Positions 54,728 to 64,000 of a stretch of DNA of 64,000 nucleotides are shown piece after piece. Location: positions 1 to 64,000 of the forward strand of contig JAAXWX010000006.1 of the NCBI GenBank assembly GCA_013334755.1. The letters run 5' to 3'. The position numbers and the translations under genes are program-made. Positions within the stretch are counted from its first letter, which is position 1, and each line of letters begins with the position of its first letter. The DNA comes from Chlorobiaceae bacterium (lineage in GTDB: Bacteria; Bacteroidota; Chlorobiia; Chlorobiales; Chlorobiaceae). The notes beneath the pieces are model-generated. The model made no database searches. It was not told the origin of the DNA and saw nothing but the letters and a program-made list of their open reading frames with translations.

Positions 54728-55198
54728 TTATATCTGCGGAAAATCTTTTTCCTCTTCCCTGAACAGCTCAATCACCTCTGCTGCTGATGTTGAAAGAACG
54801 AGTCGCCTGCGAACATCATCCCGACCTGCAATTCTCGTAATCCGGCCAAGGAGTTTCAAATGCTCAGCAAGCATCTCTTCCGGAGTTGCCAGAAGAAAAA
54901 CAATCTTTACCGCTTCATTATCAATCGAATCAAAATTAATGGCATTCCTTAGTGTGGCAAAAGCCAAAACCGGCTTATTCACCCCGGCACTCTTGGCATG
55001 AGGCAGAGCTAATGTTTTACCAATACCAGTCGACATCTCATGTTCACGTTTGAGAACATCCTCGCGAAGCCTGCCGATATCCACAACCGCTGGATGATCG
55101 GCCACAATGGAGAGCATTTTTTCAATAACCTGACTTTTTAAGGTAAGTTCCAGATTCAAAACAATGTATTTTTCGGAAAGAAGACCTTCAATTTTCAT
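54728..55198 (-). CDS. PTS IIA-like (PtsN/fructose-mannitol type) regulatory protein
   Basis: LREDVLKREHEMSTGIGKTLALPHAKSAGVNKPVLAFA with conserved His. Confidence 0.85.
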   Translation of the reverse strand: MKIEGLLSEKYIVLNLELTLKSQVIEKMLSIVADHPAVVDIGRLREDVLKREHEMSTGIGKTLALPHAKSAGVNKPVLAFATLRNAINFDSIDNEAVKIVFLLATPEEMLAEHLKLLGRITRIAGRDDVRRRLVLSTSAAEVIELFREEEKDFPQI

Positions 55199-55318
55199 TA
55201 TGACAACCTCTTGCGGTTAAAACTTCTCCCAGTTGAAAGGTGCTTTCTTCTCACAAATCCAGTTTACAATATAAAAAAACATTTACTATCCGTTGCGGCC
55301 GCAGCACTGGATGCCGGT

Positions 55319-56140
55319 TCATAGGCGAATGGTCAGAAAATAGATAAATGGCGACACGAACATGATGGTATCAAACCTGTCCAGCACTCCTCCATGACCA
55401 GGAATCAAGCCGGAAGAATCTTTTACTCCGGCATCTCTTTTGAACATTGATTCAATAAGGTCGCCCGCCGGACTTGCCAACCCGATCAGTAATCCCGTCA
55501 ACAGCGCTGTAGTTTCAGGAAGTTTCGGCACAAAAATCCCATAAATCATTGATGCAGCAATGCTTCCTCCCAGACCGAATAAAAAGCCCTCCCACGTTTT
55601 ATGGGGGCTCAGACGCTCGAACAATTTGCGATGAATAAATTTTCCGCCCAGGGTACTTCCTCCGAAATAGGCAAAAATATCAGCTGACCAGACACAGAGA
55701 AACATCAGAAAAACCATAGCCTCTCCTCTTCCATCGACAACATCAAGGCGAAGTCTCAGAAGGGAACCGAAAGAGAGATTGACGTAGAGCAGTCCGGGAA
55801 AGATTGCTCCAAGATTAAGCAATGGAGAACCCTCTTTCAAAAAAAGCTCCATCACCAGAAGCGCGATCACAATCAAAAGCAAAAGCTCCCATACTTCCAT
55901 TAATTGCAAGTAAAAGTTAACCTGTAAAAGCAGTGTGATTAACAGAACAAGCCAGAGCGCCGGGGGGTTGGCTTTATGAAGTGCAAGACGGTGAAACTCA
56001 AAAACGGCAAGAAGCGCCAAAAACGAAAAAAAGACAAAAAACCAGAATCCGCCAAGCTTGATAAGCCACAGCAGAAAAGGAATGCCTGCAAGAGCCACAA
56101 TGACCCTCTGCAATAAATTAACGCTTAAAAGTTTACCCAT
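55319..56140 (-). CDS. cdsA: Phosphatidate cytidylyltransferase
   Basis: SPHKTWEGFLFGLGGSIAASMIYG; GLASPAGDLIESMFKRDAGVKDSSGLIPGHGGVLDRFD. Confidence 0.96.
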   Translation of the reverse strand: MGKLLSVNLLQRVIVALAGIPFLLWLIKLGGFWFFVFFSFLALLAVFEFHRLALHKANPPALWLVLLITLLLQVNFYLQLMEVWELLLLIVIALLVMELFLKEGSPLLNLGAIFPGLLYVNLSFGSLLRLRLDVVDGRGEAMVFLMFLCVWSADIFAYFGGSTLGGKFIHRKLFERLSPHKTWEGFLFGLGGSIAASMIYGIFVPKLPETTALLTGLLIGLASPAGDLIESMFKRDAGVKDSSGLIPGHGGVLDRFDTIMFVSPFIYFLTIRL

Positions 56141-56183
56141 ACATCATTAATTAGACAACTGATCAACCTCCATGAGAAGCACT

Positions 56184-57119
56184 TCACTGCAATACCTCCT
56201 TCTTTGATGAAGATAAAGCAAACAACCGCCGAAGAACCATGAAAAAAAGGATTAAACTTCCCAAAACAATAAGCCACCACCATGGGGACTCGAGAATATT
56301 GCCAGACTCAACAGCTCTCAGGGATACCTTGCCTTCATTAAAAACAAGAAAAAGCAATGCGGCAATATTGTTTGCAAGATGAACAACAAAAGGAACAGCC
56401 AGATTACCTGTTTTGAGATAAATATAGCCAATATACCACCCAAGCAAAGCAAGGGGGAAAAGATTTGCCGCACTCATGTGAAAGAGGGCAAAAATAAAGC
56501 CTGTCAGCACTACTGCTGACCCGGACGACATGGATCTGGTATAATTCTGCTGGATATAACCCCTGAAAAGAAGCTCTTCACAAACAGCAGGAGTCACTGC
56601 AAGAACCACAGCAACAGTAACAAACTCCTGTATCGAACGCACCTGGGCAAGTTCTTTGATGAAGGCTTCCATCAAGTCACGCTGACGAACAACTTCAGCC
56701 CCCGCTGCTCCAAGAGCGGGCCATAAATAGCTGTCCTGTAATGCCATGACTGTATACAAAAATGGCTGAAGAAGAAAAATGCCGCTGACCGCAATGGCTG
56801 CTGCACCAAAATCTATACTCCTGTGTACCCCCAAAAAAGCAAGACTCTCCTGTGAAAACGGATTTTTCTTGCCTGTATGACGGCCAGCCAGGAACATAAC
56901 GGGCAGAGCAAGTACAAGAACCTGCCCTATGGCTTGAATAAGGCGGATGGATGGAAGCATGCTTTCCTTAATACTCAATAAGGAAAAAGCCTCCGGGCTG
57001 CCTCCGGTAACAAGAGAAAAAAGTAATCCACCGGTGAGTGGATAAAGCACCATTATACCGATCAAAAAAAGAGTATTGGCCAGAAAAGTCGGACGACCGG
57101 AAGAGGAAAATGTCTGCAT
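56184..57119 (-). CDS. CPBP family intramembrane metalloprotease
   Basis: AVTPAVCEELLFRGYIQQNYTRSM; FALFHMSAANLFPLALLGWYIGYIYLKTGNL; VHLANN. Confidence 0.92.
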   Translation of the reverse strand: MQTFSSSGRPTFLANTLFLIGIMVLYPLTGGLLFSLVTGGSPEAFSLLSIKESMLPSIRLIQAIGQVLVLALPVMFLAGRHTGKKNPFSQESLAFLGVHRSIDFGAAAIAVSGIFLLQPFLYTVMALQDSYLWPALGAAGAEVVRQRDLMEAFIKELAQVRSIQEFVTVAVVLAVTPAVCEELLFRGYIQQNYTRSMSSGSAVVLTGFIFALFHMSAANLFPLALLGWYIGYIYLKTGNLAVPFVVHLANNIAALLFLVFNEGKVSLRAVESGNILESPWWWLIVLGSLILFFMVLRRLFALSSSKKEVLQ

Positions 57120-57316
57120 TGATTATCAATTACAATGAATCACGGTGAATTTGATACTTTATCTTCTGTAAACCCTGAAAAATAACATCCCCATTCAACA
57201 GAGAGATATTCGACCGGGATAAAACAAGTAAAAGAACTGAACTATCCGAACCTAACTATCATGGGAAGCATTGCATCACGCACCCCTGCAGGGGCTGACA
57301 CTGACCGGATCTGACA

Positions 57317-58321
57317 ATGATAAAGATTCTCTGTTTTCACAACGCAAGCCACCGTGCCAGTTACCGTTATAGAGTCGGACAGTTCCTCCCTTACTGGACG
57401 CATTATGATATTGATATGCATACCTGCTGTATTTCAGGAAAACACTACATCAACGTCCTTCGATTCCTCTTTTCATTTCACCAGTACGACTATATTCTGC
57501 TGCAAAAGAAAATAGTGCCAAAGATACTCATCAAGATCATGACAAGCCACTCGAAACTTATCTATGACTTCGATGATGCGCTATACACAAGAGAGAGCCG
57601 GGAATTAAAACAAAAAAAACCGCTTTCTGACAGTACAATCAATAAGCTGAAGTACATCCTGAAAAAATCATCTCTTGTTTTTGCCGGGAGCACCGACCTT
57701 GTTAATTATTCTAAAACAGTAAATGACCATGTTCACCTGATACCTACAGCTCTCGGCAAACAGATTTCTGAACTGGCTCTCCCTCCGGAATCCGACCACG
57801 TAACAATTGGCTGGATCGGTAATAATGTAAATCTGTTTTATCTCTCCATTATTGATGATGCTACAGTTTATTTACAACAAAAACATCCCAATGTCAGATT
57901 TTCCTTGCTGTGCGGAATCCCACCTAATAAGCTTAAAACGCATTGGCATTTTACTGAATGGTCATCCCGGGAAGAAAAAACATGGCTTCAATCCATTGAT
58001 ATCGGAATCATGCCGCTGACTGACGACATGTGGAGCAGAGGTAAATGTGCTTTCAAACTTCTGCAATACATGGCTTATGGAAAACCGGTTGTAGCCTCCG
58101 ACGTGGGAGCCAACAAAACAACAGTCCATCATTCCGTAAATGGTTTTCTGGCAAGCACAACCGAAGAGTGGATTTCTGTATTGGAGCAACTTGTTCTTGA
58201 CAGACAGATGCGGATCAATATGGGAAGGGAGAGCCTGAAGATCTTTACAGAAACATTTGAACGAAGCCGCATTCAACAGAAAATGGCCGATATTCTGCAC
58301 GAATTCCATAATTTATTATAA
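57317..58321 (+). CDS. Glycosyltransferase (group 1 type)
   Basis: LIYDFDDALYTRES; C-terminal GKCAFKLLQYMAYGKPVVASDVGANKTTVHHSVNGFLAST. Confidence 0.85.
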   Translation: MIKILCFHNASHRASYRYRVGQFLPYWTHYDIDMHTCCISGKHYINVLRFLFSFHQYDYILLQKKIVPKILIKIMTSHSKLIYDFDDALYTRESRELKQKKPLSDSTINKLKYILKKSSLVFAGSTDLVNYSKTVNDHVHLIPTALGKQISELALPPESDHVTIGWIGNNVNLFYLSIIDDATVYLQQKHPNVRFSLLCGIPPNKLKTHWHFTEWSSREEKTWLQSIDIGIMPLTDDMWSRGKCAFKLLQYMAYGKPVVASDVGANKTTVHHSVNGFLASTTEEWISVLEQLVLDRQMRINMGRESLKIFTETFERSRIQQKMADILHEFHNLL

Positions 58322-58336
58322 AATAACTGCTCATGA

Positions 58337-59290
58337 TTACCGCAATTCCCGGCGAGTCAGCAAAAGCCCGGGGATCATGGGAAGGTACACCATAAAACCA
58401 CGCAGAAGCAGTGTTGCAGCCAATGCCGTTTCAACCTTTATACCCAGCATGACAAGCAAAGCAACACAAGTTGCTTCAAATGACCCGATCCCTAAAGGAA
58501 TCAGGCTGAGCATGGCAACAATAGAGGCCAGAACAAAACAGGGAAAAGCAAGAAAAACCGTCACCGGTTCTCCCAACGCATAGAGCATGGCCCAGAGTGT
58601 GGCTGCATCGAGCAGGAAAACAATTATCTGAAAAAAGGTTGCTTCGGCGAAGAGGAACGGTTGACGCATCGCATCATCCGGCACATCAGCATAGGTTTCA
58701 AGAATACCGACAACAATCGGCAGACGCATCAACCATACTGGAAGCTCCTTCTGAACACCCCGCTTTTTTACCAGCAGGATTACCCCCGGTACAGCAACCG
58801 CAAACACAAAAAATATTCCGCCAACAACAACCATCCACTGACTTATATGGTGATATTCCCATAAAATAAAAAATGACGCAGCAGCAACTAAAACGTACGC
58901 TGCATAATAGGTTAGTATGCTGAGCAGCATGACACCCATGCCGAGTTTCCGGGAAATATTTCGCTGTCTGAATGCATTGACGATAAAGGCAATACCGCTG
59001 ATACCTCCCGAAGGGAGCGCCTGATCGGCAAAAAGTTTTGCAAGAGCAAGAGGAAGAAGCTGATGCAGGGGATAGTCTACTCCGAAATGCGACAGTGCAC
59101 GCTGCCAGACAAGGGCAAGCGCAATATAGGTACCGATCTGAAAAAATAATGCAAGCAATATCCAGAAGGGTTCAATATTGCGGAGCAAAAACAGAAAATG
59201 CGTCAACTCTCCAAAATGGCTAACGGCAAAGACAAGTGCTGCCAGAAGGAGCAAACCCGCAAAGAGCGCTTTATAAAAGTTTTTCCGCAT
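58337..59290 (-). CDS. Lysylphosphatidylglycerol synthase TM-region / UPF0104 flippase-like protein
   Basis: LFADQALPSGGISGIAFIVNAFRQRNIS; LSLIPLGIGSFEATCVALL. Confidence 0.85.
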   Translation of the reverse strand: MRKNFYKALFAGLLLLAALVFAVSHFGELTHFLFLLRNIEPFWILLALFFQIGTYIALALVWQRALSHFGVDYPLHQLLPLALAKLFADQALPSGGISGIAFIVNAFRQRNISRKLGMGVMLLSILTYYAAYVLVAAASFFILWEYHHISQWMVVVGGIFFVFAVAVPGVILLVKKRGVQKELPVWLMRLPIVVGILETYADVPDDAMRQPFLFAEATFFQIIVFLLDAATLWAMLYALGEPVTVFLAFPCFVLASIVAMLSLIPLGIGSFEATCVALLVMLGIKVETALAATLLLRGFMVYLPMIPGLLLTRRELR

Positions 59291-59329
59291 AATAGCACAC
59301 TTTTTTCTATGAACTCAACGGGTAATGAT

Positions 59330-59818
59330 TTACTGCAATGATGAGTAAATAAAGGGAACAAGTTTCTTAGTTTTCTGCTGGTAAGCGCGATACTGATCAC
59401 CAAAGGCTTTTTTTAAACCGTCTTCTTCCATGGGAATCAGCAATAAGAGCAAGACAACATAGATGGAAAACACGCAAAAAAAAGCCCATGCCACAAGGAG
59501 ATACCCGATCACATAGTGCATCAATCCTATGATTTCCAGTACAATCGAAATCCATAACTCATCTATGGATATTCGGGCAGGATCGACCGTTGGCAGACAG
59601 CGGTTGATCAGCAGTACAGCTATAAGGGAATTTACAATAAGCAGGAAAAAAAGGTTGAAGATATTGACAAGCTGAACCATAATGGTGCCTGTTGTTTTAT
59701 CCAGAACAGAGCCCGTAGCAACCAGCATGAGGGTTAAGAGAATGCCCAAAAGGCAAAGAATCGCGGTTCCAGCTATCTTGATCGAATAGATACATAGCTT
59801 TCTCCTCAACGTGAGCAT
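59330..59818 (-). CDS. Membrane protein of unknown function
   Basis: ORF with about four hydrophobic segments. Confidence 0.5.
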   Translation of the reverse strand: MLTLRRKLCIYSIKIAGTAILCLLGILLTLMLVATGSVLDKTTGTIMVQLVNIFNLFFLLIVNSLIAVLLINRCLPTVDPARISIDELWISIVLEIIGLMHYVIGYLLVAWAFFCVFSIYVVLLLLLIPMEEDGLKKAFGDQYRAYQQKTKKLVPFIYSSLQ

Positions 59819-60155
59819 TCACAAAAGAAAAAAACAAAAATCGACTCATGATCATAGAACAATGACTTTGCCTGTTTTAAAGACAAAAGCACTGAGCATT
59901 CTCTTTACAGACCTTCCCGGAAACAATTCAATACCATCTTTAACTATTTTTATATTAAATAAATAATGAATTCAGATCCGTTCCGGTTCCTGAAATAATT
60001 ATTGAGAAAAATACCATAAAAATAACCTGAAAACACCCGGTAACAGAGTAAATAAATAGTCACGGCACTTTGAAAACTGTCCGACCCGGTTTTCTGATAT
60101 AATAATCAAGCGACAGTTTGCCTCTTTGACACATCTTTTGCTGAATAAAAAACAA

Positions 60156-60174
60156 CTGTTGCATTGTACAACAG
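60156..60174. promoter_or_regulatory. Dyad CTGTTG-N7-CAACAG, candidate activator site
   Basis: Inverted repeat about 120-125 nt upstream of the candidate sigma-54 promoter. Confidence 0.3.
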
Positions 60175-60285
60175 CTCAATAACACTCATTCACCTCAGGA
60201 TTTTTTTTAGCAAAAGAAAATAACGCCAGGCATAACTTATTCTTTAAATAGCACTTATATAATAATGCGCGGAATATTTCACTGT

Positions 60286-60302
60286 TTGGCACGTTTTTTG
60301 AC
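60286..60302 (+). promoter_or_regulatory. Candidate sigma-54 (-24/-12) promoter
   Basis: TTGGCACG-TTTT-TTGA: TGGCAC-N5-TTGA, 10 nt between GG and the -12 G as in the consensus; one mismatch (TTGA for TTGC). Confidence 0.55.
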
Positions 60303-60357
60303 TAATTATCTTCAGAAAACGAAAAACATTTACTCAAACAATAAAGAAAACAAAGCC

Positions 60358-60984
60358 ATGAATACCATCAGCAAAATAAAAGCCCTTATTATCGGAGCAG
60401 CAATCATCGCTTCAGCTCCTGTTGCAGCACAAGCAGTAGTCATAGCTCCTCCAAGCGGTGCATCCACGAAAGGAAGCGCAAAAGTAGAAGTCACAGTACC
60501 TGAGTTCATTATCCTTCATTACTACTCGTCTCTCTCGCTGAACTTCGCAACACCGGAAAGCGAAATCGTTAATGAAGGTTCGAACGCATTGAATGTTACC
60601 TGGGAAGGCAGAACGGACGGCAGTGGACTTGCTCAGGGAAGCTTGAAAGAATCAGCGCTTGAACTGGACGGCGGTGAAACCACTGTGCACATTCCGAATG
60701 TCTGGGCAGTAAGGGGATTCGCCCAAAATGGAAAAGCAAAAATATCAATTGAAATCCCTAACGAAGGTGGCAAGCTGGTGAACGGAACATCGGAAATCGT
60801 CCTTTCAAACCTTAAAATCACGAGTGAGCACGGCACAGCAGCATCTGTAGATGTTCCTTTGAACGGCATAACAAAGAGCAATGCAACGGTAGGCGGGATT
60901 GACATGGACCTCAATTTCGACAAAACGTCACTTTCCGGCACCCATACCGGCGGACAGTACACCATCATTGCTTCGACGCTCTAA
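60358..60984 (+). CDS. Secreted beta-rich protein, pilin/DUF4402-like appearance, function unknown
   Basis: Signal peptide (IIGAAIIASAPVAAQA); SGTHTGGQYTIIASTL C-terminus. Start chosen at MNTISK because the promoter lies inside the longer ORF. Confidence 0.6.
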   Translation: MNTISKIKALIIGAAIIASAPVAAQAVVIAPPSGASTKGSAKVEVTVPEFIILHYYSSLSLNFATPESEIVNEGSNALNVTWEGRTDGSGLAQGSLKESALELDGGETTVHIPNVWAVRGFAQNGKAKISIEIPNEGGKLVNGTSEIVLSNLKITSEHGTAASVDVPLNGITKSNATVGGIDMDLNFDKTSLSGTHTGGQYTIIASTL

Positions 60985-61000
60985 AGAACATCTTCAGTTA

Positions 61001-61042
61001 AAAAAATCCGGGACTCTCTTGACAGGAGTCCCGGATTTTTTT
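61001..61042 (+). terminator. Strong Rho-independent terminator (could serve both strands)
   Basis: AAAAAATCCGGGACTC-TCTTGACAG-GAGTCCCGGATTTTTTT. Confidence 0.9.
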
Positions 61043-61067
61043 ATGCTCGCTCGGGCAGAATTACTGT

Positions 61068-61976
61068 TTACGACTTCCGTTCTGTTAGCCCCTTAAATGT
61101 CGTCCCAATATCGAGCAGATCAGCAATATTTGCTGCCGGGTCAATGAGAGGCTTGATAAGCGGCGAGGCACAGGTCATGAGTGTGGTAACTCCCGGTCCG
61201 TGGCCGGCTTCAAGACAGTCGCTGTGCACAACAATACCGATCGTAACCGCACCCTTACGGTATGCTCTGCCGTAACGGTTGTCATGATCCATCAAGGCAA
61301 CAAAATCGCCAAGACGGATCTTGTCGAGTCCATACTCTCTGACGGTTTCTGCATCACTCGTCATGATATCGTAGTCCCCTTTTGCCACATGAGCAGAACC
61401 AATGCCCGATCCCATGCAGACCGCAGGAACTACAGTTGTAACCGGCACTTCAAGTACGCCGTCCTCACGCTCCCGGATATTCATACCCTTTAGCAGGGAT
61501 GGATCGAGGTTGAAAAGAGTGATTTCAGGGTAATCCGTGAGTTTCAGCCCCTGCCCTTTACCCCTGATGATGACGGTATCACTGTAGAGCAGCTTTTCCT
61601 TGACATCGCGCTCGAAATCGACAATTACATGCTCTGATCCTCCGTGATGACCGATCACACGACCTACGGCACCTTTTGCCTCACCGGTAGCGATAGTGGC
61701 CAGGTTGCCTGTGCATGAGTATATCTGCAAACCGACGTTTGGATGCTCGAAAGGTTTTTGCGTATCGGCGGTGCAGCTTACCCCGGGTTCAATATGATCA
61801 CCTTGCCAACCGAAAGCCGGATCACCAACCTGAACGTTCAGGGTAATCCCCCCGATTGATGGAAGAAGAAATGGTTTGCCTTGATGGTCAACCTCCCAGT
61901 TACCTCTCGTTCTCGGCTGTCCCGGCTGGCATTGCAGCAGAAACTCTACAAGATATTGTTCATTTGTGTGAAGCAT
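61068..61976 (-). CDS. DUF4438-like protein
   Basis: ORF with [52 protein letters not shown]. Confidence 0.65.
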   Translation of the reverse strand: MLHTNEQYLVEFLLQCQPGQPRTRGNWEVDHQGKPFLLPSIGGITLNVQVGDPAFGWQGDHIEPGVSCTADTQKPFEHPNVGLQIYSCTGNLATIATGEAKGAVGRVIGHHGGSEHVIVDFERDVKEKLLYSDTVIIRGKGQGLKLTDYPEITLFNLDPSLLKGMNIREREDGVLEVPVTTVVPAVCMGSGIGSAHVAKGDYDIMTSDAETVREYGLDKIRLGDFVALMDHDNRYGRAYRKGAVTIGIVVHSDCLEAGHGPGVTTLMTCASPLIKPLIDPAANIADLLDIGTTFKGLTERKS

Positions 61977-62021
61977 GTAATCTTCTGGTTAGTGTGTTGA
62001 TTCGAAAAAAAGTCAGGAATA

Positions 62022-62759
62022 TTATGCATCAAACCCCGGACGAATAAAGGCCCGCGCAGCGGGAAAAACAACTTCAACTGAACGGCGCAACCGGTCAAGA
62101 TGAACCAGAATCTCAAGAGTACTGTCCTCCTCGGCAGGACGCTCTCTATAAAGCAGGCTCCATGCTGCAAGAGAACGATCAATGGCTATCAAGGCAACTT
62201 TCGCCGTCCCGCAAGCGTCAGCCTCAAGGGAACAACCGGAATCAGCCTCTCCACTGAGACGCCCTTCGACGGCACGGACAATTTTCGGGTAAATGAAATA
62301 CTGGTAGTGCCTGATAACCTGGATCGGCTCTTCAAGAAGATGCGGGGGATGAGTCAGCAGCGATTCCTCCGATTCAGGAAGCTCACCGGCAGCCGCAAAC
62401 CATTCATTGACCATGCCGGAGTAGAGAAGAGCCGCGCTGGCACAAGGGTGTTCCCGAGCATCACGCAGGAGACTCTGCGGCGGTTCAGAGAAAACGGTCT
62501 CATTCTGCAGATCCTTAGATTCAATACCCTCCTTGACTGCAAACTCCTTGATAAGACGCATGGCCTGCACAAGCGCTTCGCCCATTTCCTCCCAGAACTG
62601 CAAGTTCAATGCATCAAAATTCTGCAACACCTCTCCACCACCTTCTCTTTCTTCAGCTTCAATACGAAACTGCAAGCAGCGGGATGTGAATGCACAACGC
62701 TCACACCAGCGATCGCAATAAATGTATATACCCGGAATCAGATCTGGTTCGCTGACCAT
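62022..62759 (-). CDS. Unknown protein with N-terminal Cys cluster (CDRWCERCAFTSRC)
   Basis: ORF; putative metal or Fe-S ligands CxxxCxxCx5C. Confidence 0.55.
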   Translation of the reverse strand: MVSEPDLIPGIYIYCDRWCERCAFTSRCLQFRIEAEEREGGGEVLQNFDALNLQFWEEMGEALVQAMRLIKEFAVKEGIESKDLQNETVFSEPPQSLLRDAREHPCASAALLYSGMVNEWFAAAGELPESEESLLTHPPHLLEEPIQVIRHYQYFIYPKIVRAVEGRLSGEADSGCSLEADACGTAKVALIAIDRSLAAWSLLYRERPAEEDSTLEILVHLDRLRRSVEVVFPAARAFIRPGFDA

Positions 62760-62947
62760 GACTTACAATATTTTTTGATCGTTAATCAATATCGTGCATC
62801 TGCAATTGGAATATACCCCAACCTTATAAATCGCCTAAAATACGTATTTTTAACGTAATTAAATTCAGATAGTGAAAACATAATGCTACATTGGTTTTTT
62901 TATACCTGGCACGATGCATAACATGATTTGAAACGAAAAAGATACTT

Positions 62948-64000
62948 ATGATTGCACCAAAAAAGATTTTCCAGATGTTTTTCAGCCGGCTGAGACCGCT
63001 CAAACAAAAAATTTCTCCAGCACACCTGTTGCCATTGCTTGCCGGAACACTCGTTGTCGTTTTCTTCACCATCACACTTCTTCTGTCCGATCCAGGAAGC
63101 TATACTGACGAACTTGGCTTTACCGGCGATAATGATGTCGTCGTCATAGAAGAGAGCCCTCCAGTAAAACAACCGCTTGTTACGGTTACAAGGGAAAAGA
63201 TCAAACCCGGTGAATCACTCTATACCATTCTTTCAGACAAAGGTCTGTCACCCAACGAAATTGACGGTATAACAAAACAGCTTAAAGGCAATTTTTCACT
63301 TCGGGGTTTCCGGCCTGGACAAAGCTATGAAACGGCAAAAAACAGCGATGGCACCCTGCATCATTTCTCTTATTTCCAGGACAAGGCAACTACCATTCAT
63401 ATTGAACAAAACGAGGAAACCAGCCAGCTCGTGGTACGCCGAGATGTAAAAGAGTTTGATACCAGAATTGCATCCCTTGAAGGCACGGTGACCAACAATC
63501 TCTCAAGTTCCCTTAAATCTAATGGCCGACCCAACCTTATGGGCGGCATAAAAAACCTCTTTTCCTCCAGGGTGAATTTCAGAAACGATATTAACCCCGG
63601 AACAAAATACAAGATTCTTTTTGAAGAAAAATGGTTGATGAATGAATTTATAAGCACCGGAAAAATCCTCGCTGTTGAACTTTCACTCGCAAACCGCACC
63701 TGCAAAGCGTACCTGTACACTGACAATAAAGGCAAATCAGGTTATTTTGACGAACATGGCAATGCACTTGAGCGAACTTCACTGTTCATAACCCCTTGCA
63801 ACTATTCGCACATTTCAAGCAGCTTCGGATATCGGATTCATCCTCTGAAAAGAACAAGGCATTTTCATGGCGGAATAGATCTGGCTGCTGCTTCAGGTAC
63901 CCCGGTACGTGCCGTTGCCGATGGAAGAATTATTTTCAAGGGGACAAAAGGAGGAGCTGGCAATATGATAACAGTAGCACACTCCGACCATTATTACAGC
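62948..64000 (+). CDS. M23 family metallopeptidase (LytM), truncated by window end
   Basis: Open frame from ATG 62948 to the window end; SSSFGYRIHPLKRTRHFHGGIDLAAASGTPVRAVADGRIIFKGTKGGAGNMITVAHSDHYYS. Not in the ORF track. Confidence 0.9.
   Translation, partial: MIAPKKIFQMFFSRLRPLKQKISPAHLLPLLAGTLVVVFFTITLLLSDPGSYTDELGFTGDNDVVVIEESPPVKQPLVTVTREKIKPGESLYTILSDKGLSPNEIDGITKQLKGNFSLRGFRPGQSYETAKNSDGTLHHFSYFQDKATTIHIEQNEETSQLVVRRDVKEFDTRIASLEGTVTNNLSSSLKSNGRPNLMGGIKNLFSSRVNFRNDINPGTKYKILFEEKWLMNEFISTGKILAVELSLANRTCKAYLYTDNKGKSGYFDEHGNALERTSLFITPCNYSHISSSFGYRIHPLKRTRHFHGGIDLAAASGTPVRAVADGRIIFKGTKGGAGNMITVAHSDHYYS

Noticed and set aside
57283-57294. CCCCTGCAGGGG 12-bp palindrome upstream of the glycosyltransferase
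   Set aside because: Isolated; a single 12-bp palindrome without a second copy or promoter context is not enough to claim a regulatory site.
1-64000. CRISPR arrays, prophage, IS elements, defence or biosynthetic islands
   Set aside because: No regularly spaced repeats, transposase/integrase motifs or known defence gene motifs seen in the ORFs; the window reads as core genome.

Overview
The window is a gene-dense, mostly core-genome segment of a green sulfur bacterium. The Chlorobi assignment is inferred from a chlorosome-envelope CsmB/CsmF-type protein, a 35-aa COX24/AURKAIP1-like ribosomal mini-protein and the gene content. Recognisable blocks are: rimP-nusA-infB-rbfA-truB-ribF-rpsO; rpoZ-gmk-yicC; bamA with uppS; lpxB, glmM and a GlmU N-terminal-only enzyme; idi2 with a polyprenyl synthase; etfBA; rho; ruvA-folC; hisS; cdsA; and peptidoglycan enzymes (two L,D-transpeptidases, NlpC/P60, M23). 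There are two tRNAs (Leu-GAG, Lys-TTT). I saw no CRISPR array, prophage, transposase or defence island. The best non-routine signals are: (1) a possible attenuator-like leader upstream of idi2, with a 7-aa leader ORF and alternative stem pairings; (2) a secreted pilin-like protein behind a sigma-54-like promoter and a distal dyad; (3) a fold-back intergenic element with 9-nt periodicity between kpsF and sucD; (4) a mini ribosomal protein/tRNA-Lys/tRNA-Leu transcription unit missing from the ORF track; (5) an ECF sigma / putative anti-sigma / Spy-like cluster with a coupled 21-aa ORF. All product names come from reading motifs by eye; no database search was run.
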